A DNA stretch of 64,000 nucleotides, taken from positions 1 to 64,000 of the forward strand of contig NZ_JAMXMV010000013.1 in NCBI RefSeq assembly GCF_024055715.1, read 5' to 3'. A program made the translations under genes and the position numbers. Of this stretch, positions 16,959 to 24,901 are shown one piece after another. Each line of letters starts with the position of its first letter. Position 1 is the stretch's first letter. The notes below the pieces were generated by a model that saw nothing but the letters and a program-made list of their open reading frames with translations, was not told the origin of the DNA and did no database searches. This DNA comes from Actinoallomurus soli. Lineage in GTDB: Bacteria; Actinomycetota; Actinomycetes; Streptosporangiales; Streptosporangiaceae.

Positions 16959-17696
16959 ATGAAGGATCGGCTGGTCGTCGTCACCGGCGCGGGCCGCGGG
17001 CTCGGCCTGGCGATCGCACGGGCGGTCGGCGAGGCCGGCGCCCGGATCGTGATCGCCGAACGCGACCCCGGGCGGGCGGCCGCCGCGCACGCAGAGCTGA
17101 CCGGGGCGGGCGTCACCGCGCACCGGATCGACACCGACGTCTCCGATCCGGACTCGGTCGCCGCCCTCGCCGACGCGGTCCGTGACCTCGGCGGGGCGTA
17201 CGGGCTGGTCAACAACGCGGCCCTCGCCGACGGGGTCGGCGGCAAGCCGTTCCACGAGATCGACGTGGCGGAGTGGGACCGCCTGATGGCCGTGAACGTC
17301 CGAGGCCCGTGGCTCGTCTCACGCGCGCTGTTCCCGCACCTGGCGCGGCCCGGCCGGATCGTCAACCTCGCCTCCGACGCCGCGATCTACGGCTCGCCGC
17401 GGCTCGCGCACTACGTGACCTCCAAGGGCGCGGTGATGGCGATGACCCGTGCGATGGCCCGCGACGCCGGGCCGCACGAGATCACCGTGAACGCGGTCGC
17501 GCCCGGTCTCACCGAAGGGGACGCGGCCGACCTGATCCCGGCCGAACGGCACGAGCTGTACCGGATCAACCGGGCGCTGACCCGTCCGCAGCGCCCGGAC
17601 GACCTGACCGGCGCCGTCCTGTTCCTGCTGTCGGACGCCGCGTCGTACATCACCGGGCAGACGCTCGTGGTGGACGGCGGATTCGTCTTCAACTGA
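16959..17696 (+). CDS. short-chain dehydrogenase/reductase (classical)
   Basis: This 245-aa classical SDR has the cofactor motif TGAGRGLG (about residues 9-16), NNAA, the catalytic serine in NLASDAA, and YVTSK with the Tyr-x-x-x-Lys pair near residue 152. The C-terminus SYITGQTLVVDGGFVF is typical. GGAGG upstream of the ATG lies immediately beyond the hairpin of the inserted element. It could oxidise a cis-dihydrodiol or a hydroxy intermediate of the pathway, but no feature decides the substrate. Confidence 0.9.
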   Translation: MKDRLVVVTGAGRGLGLAIARAVGEAGARIVIAERDPGRAAAAHAELTGAGVTAHRIDTDVSDPDSVAALADAVRDLGGAYGLVNNAALADGVGGKPFHEIDVAEWDRLMAVNVRGPWLVSRALFPHLARPGRIVNLASDAAIYGSPRLAHYVTSKGAVMAMTRAMARDAGPHEITVNAVAPGLTEGDAADLIPAERHELYRINRALTRPQRPDDLTGAVLFLLSDAASYITGQTLVVDGGFVFN

Positions 17697-17717
17697 CTTG
17701 ATCGAGGGGGCTTCGCG

Positions 17718-18500
17718 ATGGATCTCGGTCTGAGCGGCCGCGTCTACCTCGTCACCGGCGCCAGTTCCGGGGTGGGGCTGGCCACGGCGGCGGCGCTGCT
17801 GCGGGAGGGCGCTTCGGTCGCGGCCTGCGCCCGCGACGGGGAACGGCTGCGCCACGCGCTCGACCGGCTGCCGCGTACGGGCGGGGCGCAGGCGCATGTC
17901 GGCGCGTGCGACGTGGTCGACGGCGCGGCGGTCGCGGACTTCACCGCGGCGGCGCATGCGCGCCTCGGCCGTCTCGACGGGGTGGTCAACAACGCGGGCC
18001 GGTCGCTCATGGCGCCGGTGGCCGACACCACCGAAGAGCAGTGGCGGGAGGAGTTCGAGCTGAAGATCTTCAGCGTGCTCAACACGGTCCGCGCCGCCGG
18101 GCCGTACCTGCGGGCGTCCGACGCCCCGGCCGTCGTCAACGTCAACGCCATCCTCGCGCGTCAGCCCGAGCCGCGGCTGGGCGCGACCTCGGCCGCCCGC
18201 GCGGCGCTGCTGAACCTCACCAAGACCTTGTCGGCCGACCTCGCCCCCATCCGGGTGAACTCGGTGGCCCTGGGCCTGATCGACACCGGGCAGTGGCGGC
18301 GGCGCTACGAGGCCGCCGCCGACGGGCGGGGCTACGCGGAGTGGTCCGCGCGGATCGCCGCCGACCGGGGGATCGCGCTCGGCCGGTTCGGCCGGGCCGA
18401 GGAGATCGCCTATCCGATCATCGCGTTGCTGTCCCCGCACGCGTCCTACGTCACCGGCGCGACGCTCGACGTCGGTGGAGGAGTTGCCAGATATGTCTGA
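17718..18500 (+). CDS. SDR-family protein lacking the Tyr-x-x-x-Lys motif
   Basis: This 260-aa SDR-fold protein keeps TGASSGVG at the N-terminus and NNAG, and ends with SYVTGATLDVGGG. Where the catalytic YxxxK should stand it reads RLGATSAARAALLNLTKTL, so Tyr and Lys are replaced (Ala/Thr and Arg). The preceding serine position reads NVNAIL. It is therefore either an SDR with an altered mechanism or a non-catalytic partner of the upstream SDR. It begins 21 bp after that gene, with GAGGGGG as ribosome-binding site, and its end overlaps the ThDP enzyme gene. Confidence 0.85.
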   Translation: MDLGLSGRVYLVTGASSGVGLATAAALLREGASVAACARDGERLRHALDRLPRTGGAQAHVGACDVVDGAAVADFTAAAHARLGRLDGVVNNAGRSLMAPVADTTEEQWREEFELKIFSVLNTVRAAGPYLRASDAPAVVNVNAILARQPEPRLGATSAARAALLNLTKTLSADLAPIRVNSVALGLIDTGQWRRRYEAAADGRGYAEWSARIAADRGIALGRFGRAEEIAYPIIALLSPHASYVTGATLDVGGGVARYV

Positions 18501-20106
18501 TGGAGGGGACCTGCTGGTCCAGGTGCTGCGCGAGCACGGCGTCGACACCGTCTTCGGTGTCGTCAGCGTGCACAACCTCCCGCTGGTCGAGGCCGTGGAC
18601 CGCGGGCTGCGGTTCGTCGCGGTCCGCCACGAGGCGGCGGCGGTCAACGCCGCCGACGCCCACGCCCGCGTGCGAGGCGGGCTCGGCTGCGCGCTGACCA
18701 GCACCGGAACGGGCGCCGGCAACGCGGCCGGATCGCTGGTCGAGGCGCTCACCGCGGGCAGCCGGGTCCTGCACGTGACCGGGCAGATCGACAGCGGGCA
18801 TCTCGGCCAGGGCCGGGGCGTGATCCACGAGACCAAGGACCAGCTCGGCATGCTGACGGCGGTCTCGAAGTTCGCCGTCACCGTGCCGTCGGCCGAGGCG
18901 GCGCCCGGCGTGCTGCGCGACGCCGCCCGCCGCGCGCTGGCCGTACCGTACGGGCCGGTCAGCGTCGAGTGGCCGATCGACCTGCAGTACGCCGCGCAGA
19001 CGCCCACACCACAGGAGCCGGAACGGCACGAGCCGATCCCGGTCCCCGACGTCGGTGCGGCGGTCCGGCTGGTCGCCGGCGCGCGCAGGCCGGTCATCTG
19101 GGCGGGCGGCGGTGCCCGTGAGGCCCGCGCGCAGGTGCGGGAGCTGGCCGAACGCCTCAGCGCGCCGGTGCTGACCTCCAACGCGGGCCGCGGCGTGATC
19201 GAAGAGGACCACGAGCTGGTCGTGGGAAATTTCGCGGTCAACCCGGCGGCCGCGCCGCTCCTGGCGGAGGCGGACCTGCTGATCAGTGTGGGCACGCACT
19301 TCCGGTCGAACGAGACCCGGCACTACCGTCTCACGCTGCCCGCCCGGCACCTGCAGATCGACGTCGATCCGGCGGCGATCGGCCGGGTGTATCCGGCGAC
19401 CGCCGGGCTGTGCGGTGACGCGGCGCCCACGCTCACCGCGCTCCTGGCGGCCCTGGGCGAGCCGGCGGTCGCGGACGGCTGGCGGCAGCGCGCCGTCGCC
19501 ACGCGGTCGGCGGTCCGCGCCAGGCTGCGCTCTGACATCGGCGACTACGCCCTCATCTGCGACGCCATGCGGAGACACCTTCCGGCCGGATCTCCGGTCG
19601 CGCGGGACGTCACCATCCCGTCGAGTCAGTGGGGCAACCGGCTGCTGCCGATCCTCGACCCGGCGACCAACGTCTTCCCGCTCGGCGGGGGGATCGGGCA
19701 GGGGCTGGCGATGGGGATCGGGGCCGCCCTGGCCCGTCCGGACGTTCCGACGCTCGTCATCGCCGGTGACGGCGGCCTCGCGGTGCACCTGGGGGAGCTG
19801 GCGACGCTGGCCCAGGAGGCCCCCTGGCTGGTGCTCGTGGTGTTCAACGACGGCGGGTACGGCGTGCTGCGCAACATGCAGGAGGCCGGTTCCGGCCGCC
19901 GCTCCGGTGTGGATCTCTACACGCCGGACTTCCGTACGCTCGCGGCCTCCCTCGCGCTGCCGTACTCCCTGGTCGGCTCCGCGGACCGCTTCGAGGAGGT
20001 GTTCGCGGCCGCGGTGGCGGCGCGCGCGCCGTACGTCGTGGAGGTCGACGTGACGGCGATCGGCCCGACGCCGGTTCCGTTCGTGCCGCCGGTGGAGGTG
20101 CCGTGA
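18493..20106 (+). CDS. thiamine-diphosphate-dependent enzyme (acetolactate synthase/benzoylformate decarboxylase family)
   Basis: This 537-aa three-domain ThDP enzyme has the conserved activating glutamate in VRHEAAAVNAADAHAR (about residue 47). Its central domain has TSNAGRGVI, and the ThDP-binding motif is IAGDGG...VVFNDGGYGVLRN (about residues 425-460). The ATG at 18493 is preferred because GGAGGAG lies about 9 nt upstream; it overlaps the SDR stop. No long extra domain or FAD-specific signature is obvious. Likely reactions are decarboxylation of a 2-oxo acid to an aldehyde, or carboligation. An aldehyde product could feed the island's aldehyde dehydrogenase. This is inference from context. 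Confidence 0.88.
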   Translation: MSDGGDLLVQVLREHGVDTVFGVVSVHNLPLVEAVDRGLRFVAVRHEAAAVNAADAHARVRGGLGCALTSTGTGAGNAAGSLVEALTAGSRVLHVTGQIDSGHLGQGRGVIHETKDQLGMLTAVSKFAVTVPSAEAAPGVLRDAARRALAVPYGPVSVEWPIDLQYAAQTPTPQEPERHEPIPVPDVGAAVRLVAGARRPVIWAGGGAREARAQVRELAERLSAPVLTSNAGRGVIEEDHELVVGNFAVNPAAAPLLAEADLLISVGTHFRSNETRHYRLTLPARHLQIDVDPAAIGRVYPATAGLCGDAAPTLTALLAALGEPAVADGWRQRAVATRSAVRARLRSDIGDYALICDAMRRHLPAGSPVARDVTIPSSQWGNRLLPILDPATNVFPLGGGIGQGLAMGIGAALARPDVPTLVIAGDGGLAVHLGELATLAQEAPWLVLVVFNDGGYGVLRNMQEAGSGRRSGVDLYTPDFRTLAASLALPYSLVGSADRFEEVFAAAVAARAPYVVEVDVTAIGPTPVPFVPPVEVP

Positions 20107-20150
20107 GCCACGGGCACGGGCCCGCGAACCGCGGGCGGAGGGTGCTGACC

Positions 20151-20816
20151 ATGGCGGCGCCCCTCTTCGTGCGGGAACCGGACGGTGAGCCCCGGGGCGG
20201 CGCGGTCGTCCTGCACGACGTCTTCGGGGTCACGGAATACGCCGAGGACGTCTGCCGCGCGCTGGCCCGCACGGGCCGGCTGGCGGTCTCCCCCTACCTG
20301 TACTACCAGCGGGGCGGTCCGGCCTTCGACGCCGAGGAGCTGGGCGCCGCACGCGGCCATATGGCGGAGCTGGCCGCCGAGGACCTGGCCGCCGACATCG
20401 ACGCCGCGCTGGGCTACCTGCGCGCCCGTACGGCGGGCCCCGTGCTCGTCGTCGGGTTCAGCATGGGCGCCCACCTGGCGACGTGGGCGGCGGCCCGGCA
20501 CGAGCTGGCGGCGGTGGTCGCGGTGAGCCCGTCGGGCGTCGGGGCGTCCCCGTGGCCGGGCGTGCCGCCGGCCGAGCTCCTGATCGCCGAACGGAGGACG
20601 CCGTGGCTGGGCGTCGTGGGCGGCGCGGACTCCAGGGTGGACGTCGGCCTGCTGGAGATGGCGGCGCGGCTGCCGGGCCCGGCGGCCGCCGTCGAGGTGA
20701 TCGCCGGGGCCGGGCACGGTTTCTACCGGAGCGGCCACCCCGAACATGATCCAGACGCGGCCGCGGAGATCCGGCGTAGGATCGGGTGCTTCCTGGAGAA
20801 AAAACCTTTGTCCTAA
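20151..20816 (+). CDS. dienelactone-hydrolase-like alpha/beta hydrolase with serine nucleophile
   Basis: This 221-aa DLH-family hydrolase (from the ATG at 20151, GGAGG 9 nt upstream; a GTG at 20103 overlapping the ThDP stop would add 16 residues) shows the family start VVLHDVFGVTEYAEDVCRAL and the region YLYYQRGG. The nucleophile elbow reads GFSMGAHLA, with serine where classical dienelactone hydrolases have cysteine. Acid and base appear as GGADSRVD and GAGHGFYR. It may be an esterase or lactonase acting late in the pathway. It is the last gene of the operon before the MFS promoter. Confidence 0.83.
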   Translation: MAAPLFVREPDGEPRGGAVVLHDVFGVTEYAEDVCRALARTGRLAVSPYLYYQRGGPAFDAEELGAARGHMAELAAEDLAADIDAALGYLRARTAGPVLVVGFSMGAHLATWAAARHELAAVVAVSPSGVGASPWPGVPPAELLIAERRTPWLGVVGGADSRVDVGLLEMAARLPGPAAAVEVIAGAGHGFYRSGHPEHDPDAAAEIRRRIGCFLEKKPLS

Positions 20817-20838
20817 TCTATTGACCACTAAGATATCT
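20808..20838 (+). promoter_or_regulatory. operator/promoter of the MFS gene
   Basis: The short AT-rich gap holds TTGTCCTAATCTATTGACCA followed by CACTAAGATATCTCC. The second part repeats the island motif, with TAAGAT at 20829-20834 as possible -10. It is the fourth copy region and ties the transporter to the same regulator. Confidence 0.55.
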
Positions 20839-20879
20839 CCTCGTAGGGTCGCGGCAACCCGCTGGACGGAAGGAACCCC

Positions 20880-22247
20880 ATGACGACCGTGGCCGCCGGA
20901 CCCTCCCTCGCATCCATCGCCGCTCGGCTCGAGCGGTTGCCGAACTCCCGCTGGCATCTGAAGGTCCGCAGCCTGATCGGCGCGGTCACCTTCTTCGAGG
21001 CGTTCGACCAGTTGCTGGTCTCGTCCGCGCTGCCCGTCCTGATCAAGCAGTGGCACCTGACCACCGGCCAGGCCACGTTCGCCGTGACGAGCGGCTCGGT
21101 GGGAATGCTCGCCGGCGCCCTCGCGGCCGGCTGGCTCGGCGACCGGATCGGCCGGGTGCGGACCGTCTCCCTCGGCGTCGTCGTCACCGCGCTGGCCAGC
21201 CTGGCGCTGGTGTTCTCGCCCGGCTTCGCGTACTTCGCCGCGCTGCGGTTCGTCCAGGGCCTCGGGATCGGCGGTGTCGTTCCGGTGGCCGCCACCTACG
21301 TCAACGAGATCGCCAAGAGCCGTCACCGCGGCCGGTTCGTCCTGCTGTACGAGCTCATCTTCCCCGCCGGTCTCACGGTGGCCACGCTGGTCGCCGCGTG
21401 GGTCGTGCCGCACTGGGGCTGGCGGGCGATGTTCCTCATCGGCGCGGTTCCCGCCCTGCTGGTGGCGCTGCTCCAGCGCGACGTTCCCGAGTCGCCGCGC
21501 TGGCTGGCGGCCCGAGGCCGCCTGGAGGAGGCCGGGCGGGTCATCGCCCGGATCGAGGAGGAGGTGACCCGACGCACCGGCGAGCCGCTCGGCGCACCGC
21601 CCGCGGTCACGGTGGCGGAGCCCGTGACCCGGGGCGGCCTGGGCGACCTCTTCACCGGCCGGTACCTGCGCCGCACCGTGGTCGTCGCGGTCCTGTGGTT
21701 CTTCGGTTACTTCGTCAACTACGGCATCACGGCCTGGCTGCCCGCGCTCTACACCAAGGTCTTCAAGCTGGACCTGCAGACGGCGCTGACCTACAACGTC
21801 GTCAGCAACGTCGCCGGCCTGGTCGGGTGCCTCGTCGTCGCACTGCTCGTCGACCGGCTGGGCCGCCGGCCCATTCTCGCCATCGGGCTGGGCGGGGCCG
21901 GCGTGGCGCTGCTCGTCCTGGCCGCGTGGGGGACGGGTTCGGGCGGGCAGGTCGCGGTCTGGGCGTCGGTCACGTCGCTGTTCGTCTACGCCACGAACGT
22001 CAGCCTCTACCTCTACACGCCGGAGCTGTACCCGACGCAGAACCGCGCCCTGGGCGCCTCGCTCGGCGGCGTCGCCAACCGTCTCGGCGTCATCGTCGGC
22101 CCGATCGTCGTCGGAGCGCTCCTCGACCGGAACGAGGGCATCGCCTCGGTGTTCACCGTCCTCGGAATCGCCTCGATGATCGGCGCCCTGGTCGCGCTGG
22201 CGGCCGTGGAGACCAAGGGCCGGACACTGGAGCAGCTCAACTCCTGA
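20880..22247 (+). CDS. MFS transporter, sugar/aromatic-acid porter type
   Basis: This 455-aa integral membrane protein has about 12 predicted transmembrane helices. It has the major facilitator motif GWLGDRIGRVR after helix 2, the PESPRW signature after helix 6 that is typical of sugar and organic-acid porters, and a second DRLGRRP loop. GGAAGGA precedes the ATG. Its own copy of the island operator and its position next to the catabolic operon suggest it imports the pathway substrate, probably an aromatic acid or similar anion. Direction and substrate are inferred. Confidence 0.88.
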   Translation: MTTVAAGPSLASIAARLERLPNSRWHLKVRSLIGAVTFFEAFDQLLVSSALPVLIKQWHLTTGQATFAVTSGSVGMLAGALAAGWLGDRIGRVRTVSLGVVVTALASLALVFSPGFAYFAALRFVQGLGIGGVVPVAATYVNEIAKSRHRGRFVLLYELIFPAGLTVATLVAAWVVPHWGWRAMFLIGAVPALLVALLQRDVPESPRWLAARGRLEEAGRVIARIEEEVTRRTGEPLGAPPAVTVAEPVTRGGLGDLFTGRYLRRTVVVAVLWFFGYFVNYGITAWLPALYTKVFKLDLQTALTYNVVSNVAGLVGCLVVALLVDRLGRRPILAIGLGGAGVALLVLAAWGTGSGGQVAVWASVTSLFVYATNVSLYLYTPELYPTQNRALGASLGGVANRLGVIVGPIVVGALLDRNEGIASVFTVLGIASMIGALVALAAVETKGRTLEQLNS

Positions 22248-22285
22248 TCGCGTGCGCCCGCCCGGGGGTCGAGGCGATCACGACG

Positions 22286-22313
22286 AGACGCCGGAGCGCG
22301 TGCTCCGGCGTCT
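22286..22313. terminator. bidirectional terminator hairpin
   Basis: A perfect 12-bp stem AGACGCCGGAGC / GCTCCGGCGTCT with a GCGT loop lies between the convergent MFS gene and the His-rich protein gene. There is no long T-tract, as is common in high-GC genomes. Confidence 0.75.
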
Positions 22314-22324
22314 GTGTCTCCGTC

Positions 22325-22657
22325 TCAACCCCCGTGCACGACGATCTCCACGGCCCGGACGAAGCTCCCCTCGTGACCGCCATGGCGATGCACGCGCCCG
22401 CGATGTGAATGACCGAAGTGCCGCGAGTCGAGGCGGTGGCGCTGGAAGCGGTCGTGCCGGTGGCTCTGGTGCCGGATGTGGCCGTCGTGCCGCCACCGGC
22501 CGTCGCGGGGTGAGGTGCTCGCGCTCACCCGCGCCACGGCCGCGCCGACGTGCGCCGCGGGGACGCTCTGGTGGGACGCGGGCGGAGTGGCGAACACCGC
22601 GCCGGCCGTTGCGGCGACGACGACGAGGCCGGCAGAGACGCGTGTCCTGCTGAGCAC
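22325..22657 (-). CDS. small histidine-rich secreted protein
   Basis: This 110-aa protein starts at GTG 22657, with GAGGAG about 6 nt upstream. It has a signal peptide (LSRTRVSAGLVVVAATAGAV, then FATPPASHQ). The mature part contains roughly 16 histidines mixed with arginines (for example RWRHDGHIRHQSHRHDRFQR and HSHRGRVHRHGGH) and ends EIVVHGG. Such composition suggests metal or polyanion binding outside the cell. I recognise no family. It lies alone between the terminator hairpin and the DUF3866 gene and might be species-specific. Confidence 0.65.
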   Translation of the reverse strand: MLSRTRVSAGLVVVAATAGAVFATPPASHQSVPAAHVGAAVARVSASTSPRDGRWRHDGHIRHQSHRHDRFQRHRLDSRHFGHSHRGRVHRHGGHEGSFVRAVEIVVHGG

Positions 22658-22810
22658 GATGATCTCCTCGTTGCCGAAGACGAGAAGGGCGTGAGCAGCC
22701 CGCGATCGCCTTTCCTCGCCTCCCGCTTCCAAGGATCCTCGGCGACGTTCCCGGTAGAGCAAGCGAACGGTAACGACCAGGGCATTTCTCGTGAGGTCGG
22801 CGGTCCCGGG

Positions 22811-23905
22811 CTATCGATCGGCGCCGTCGGGGCGCCGGCTCAGCAGACCCGCGGCGTGGCGTCCGGCGGCGGCGACCGCCAGGAAGCCCGCGAGGTCCTG
22901 GTCCAGCCCGCGGCCCATGGTCGAGACCCGCACGGGCGAGTCGCGGACCGCCTTCTCCAGGCCGTCCACGGGCACGGTGACGAGTTCGTGCCGTGCGCCG
23001 AGCGGCCCGGCCTCGGCCCGTACCCGGTCGCCGAACTCCCCCGGCAGATCCGGCACGACCACCTGGGCCCGCGCCAGGGCGACGCGGCCGTAGGCGGTCA
23101 GGCTGTGGTGGGAGATCCCGCGGTGACGCTCGCGCGCGTCGGCCTCGCTGACCCGCAGGGACGCCACGGGACGGCCCTCCAGGACGGCCGCGGCGTTCAC
23201 CGCCTCGCCCGCCGACACCCCGGAGAAGCCCCAGCGGGTGCCCGTGCCGAGGTTCCCCGGGCCCTGCGCGACGATGGCGACCTCGGCGCCGAGCACCAGA
23301 CGGGCGGCGAGCAGGCCGGTGTGGAGAGTCACCGCCTCCAGGTCGCCGCCGAACGCCTGGCCGACCGTCACCGTCGCGGTCAGCGCGCCCGTCTCCCGCA
23401 GCGTCGCGATCGTCCGGGAGAACCAGGCGGGCAGCGCGCCGCCGTCCGGCATGACGTAGACGACGCGGGTGCCGGGGCGGTCCAGGTGCAGCCCGGCGAT
23501 GATCGCCGGCAGCGCCGAGTGCAGGTCGGCGACGACCACCGGCATCCCGTCGATCGACTCGGCGTCGCGCAGGACCTCGTGATGTGCGGAGTCCTGCTCG
23601 TCCGCGCCGAGCACGGTGGCCTGCAGAGGGGTGTAGCGTGCCTTCACCAGATGGCCCGGGCCGGACGGATCCGGTGGGAAACGGTCGGGGACCGCGACCA
23701 CCATGGCGTACCCTCCGGTGCCGAGCCCCATCGCGAGCGCCGTCGTGTTGAGCAGCACGGCGTCGCCCGGCCGGGGCCGTCCCACCAGGGCCGGGTAGGC
23801 CAGTGCGCGGGCTTCGCCCTCGTCGTCGATCATGACGTCGAGTTCGACCGCTCCGGGCCATTCGCGGCGTATCTTGACAACCGTGCCTTTGCGCCATCGG
23901 ATCAC
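22811..23905 (-). CDS. DUF3866 family protein
   Basis: This 364-aa conserved actinobacterial protein is of the DUF3866 type, and it is often found beside the pafBC locus. Features include VLLNTTALAMGLGTGGYAMV near residues 50-70, VVADLHSALPAI, ARLVLGAEVAIVAQGPGNLG, and RHRGISHHSLTAYGR near residue 265. It is probably cytoplasmic, as no signal or membrane segment is obvious. The GTG at 23905 has no Shine-Dalgarno, but TACCGT stands 6 nt before it on the minus strand, suggesting a leaderless transcript. It is divergent from pafB by 51 bp. The biochemical function is unknown to me. Confidence 0.82.
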   Translation of the reverse strand: MIRWRKGTVVKIRREWPGAVELDVMIDDEGEARALAYPALVGRPRPGDAVLLNTTALAMGLGTGGYAMVVAVPDRFPPDPSGPGHLVKARYTPLQATVLGADEQDSAHHEVLRDAESIDGMPVVVADLHSALPAIIAGLHLDRPGTRVVYVMPDGGALPAWFSRTIATLRETGALTATVTVGQAFGGDLEAVTLHTGLLAARLVLGAEVAIVAQGPGNLGTGTRWGFSGVSAGEAVNAAAVLEGRPVASLRVSEADARERHRGISHHSLTAYGRVALARAQVVVPDLPGEFGDRVRAEAGPLGARHELVTVPVDGLEKAVRDSPVRVSTMGRGLDQDLAGFLAVAAAGRHAAGLLSRRPDGADR

Positions 23906-23956
23906 CCGCCAACGGTAGCGTCGGAGGCCACGGGGACGGGCCAGAAGGAGTGGACG

Positions 23957-24901
23957 ATGTCGCGCCGCAAGACCGAGCGGCTGCTCAATCTCGTGGTGTG
24001 CCTGCTGGCCACCCGGCGGTACCTCACCGCTGAGCAGATCCGCCAGGCCGTACCGGGCTATCCCGGTGGGGACGAGGCGTTCAAGCGGATGTTCGAGCGC
24101 GACAAGGAGGAAGTGCGCGAGCTCGGCATCCCCCTCGAGATGGGCAGCGACGGCGACGAGGAGCCGGGCTACCGCATCCAGCGCCAGGCGTACGAGCTGC
24201 CGGAGATCCAGCTGGCCCGCGACGAGGCCGCCGTCCTCGGGCTCGCCGCCCGGGTGTGGCAGCGGGCCAGCCTGGCCGAGGCGGCCTCCGGGGCGCTCCT
24301 GAAGCTGCGGGCCGCGGGCGTGGACACCGACGAGGCGGCCTCCCTCGGCATCGAGCCCAGGGTCGGCACCGACGAGCCGGCCTTCCCGGCCCTGTGGCGC
24401 GCGGTACGGGACCGGCGGCCGGTCGCCTTCGAATACCAGGGCGTGGGCCGGAGCGCGCCGCAGCGCCGCCATCTGGAGCCCTGGGGAGTGGTCAGCAGGC
24501 ACGGCCGCTGGTACGTCGCCGGCCTCGATCGCGACCGCGGCGAGGCGCGGGTCTTCCGCCTCAGCCGGATCAGGGGCGACGTCGTCGCCGACGGGCCCGC
24601 CGGCACGGTGACCGTTCCGGACGGCGTCGACGTGCGGGAGGTCGTCACCTCCATGGGCGGTCCAGCGCCCGGGCGGCGTACGGCGACCGTGCGCCTGCGG
24701 CGCGGCGCGGCGGACGGCATCCGGCGCTGGGCGGCGAACATCCGCCGCGACGACGACGAGTGGGACCTGGCGGAGCTGACGTTCGCCGAGGTGGACAAGC
24801 TCGCCGACCACCTCGCCGGGTTCGCCGACGACGTGGTCGTGATCGAGCCGCCGGACGTGCGCGACGCGATGATCCAGCACCTGAAGGCGGTGTGCCAGTG
24901 A
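23957..24901 (+). CDS. pafB: WYL-domain transcriptional regulator PafB
   Basis: This 314-aa regulator has an N-terminal helix-turn-helix (KTERLLNLVVCLLATRRYLT, AEQIRQAVPGY) and a central WYL domain with HLEPWGVVSRHGRWYVAGLD and FRLSRI, plus a C-terminal extension. In mycobacteria PafB and PafC together activate the RecA-independent DNA-damage response, with the WYL domains sensing single-stranded DNA. AAGGAG precedes the ATG at 23957; the open frame upstream is antisense to the DUF3866 gene. It is coupled to pafC through an overlapping GTGA. It is separated from pafA here by about 22 kb because of the catabolic island. Confidence 0.93.
   Translation: MSRRKTERLLNLVVCLLATRRYLTAEQIRQAVPGYPGGDEAFKRMFERDKEEVRELGIPLEMGSDGDEEPGYRIQRQAYELPEIQLARDEAAVLGLAARVWQRASLAEAASGALLKLRAAGVDTDEAASLGIEPRVGTDEPAFPALWRAVRDRRPVAFEYQGVGRSAPQRRHLEPWGVVSRHGRWYVAGLDRDRGEARVFRLSRIRGDVVADGPAGTVTVPDGVDVREVVTSMGGPAPGRRTATVRLRRGAADGIRRWAANIRRDDDEWDLAELTFAEVDKLADHLAGFADDVVVIEPPDVRDAMIQHLKAVCQ

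Noticed and set aside
23906-24880. antisense open frame running through pafB into the DUF3866 gene
   Set aside because: pafB on the plus strand has full family motifs; the antisense reading is low-complexity and only continues by GC-rich codon bias.
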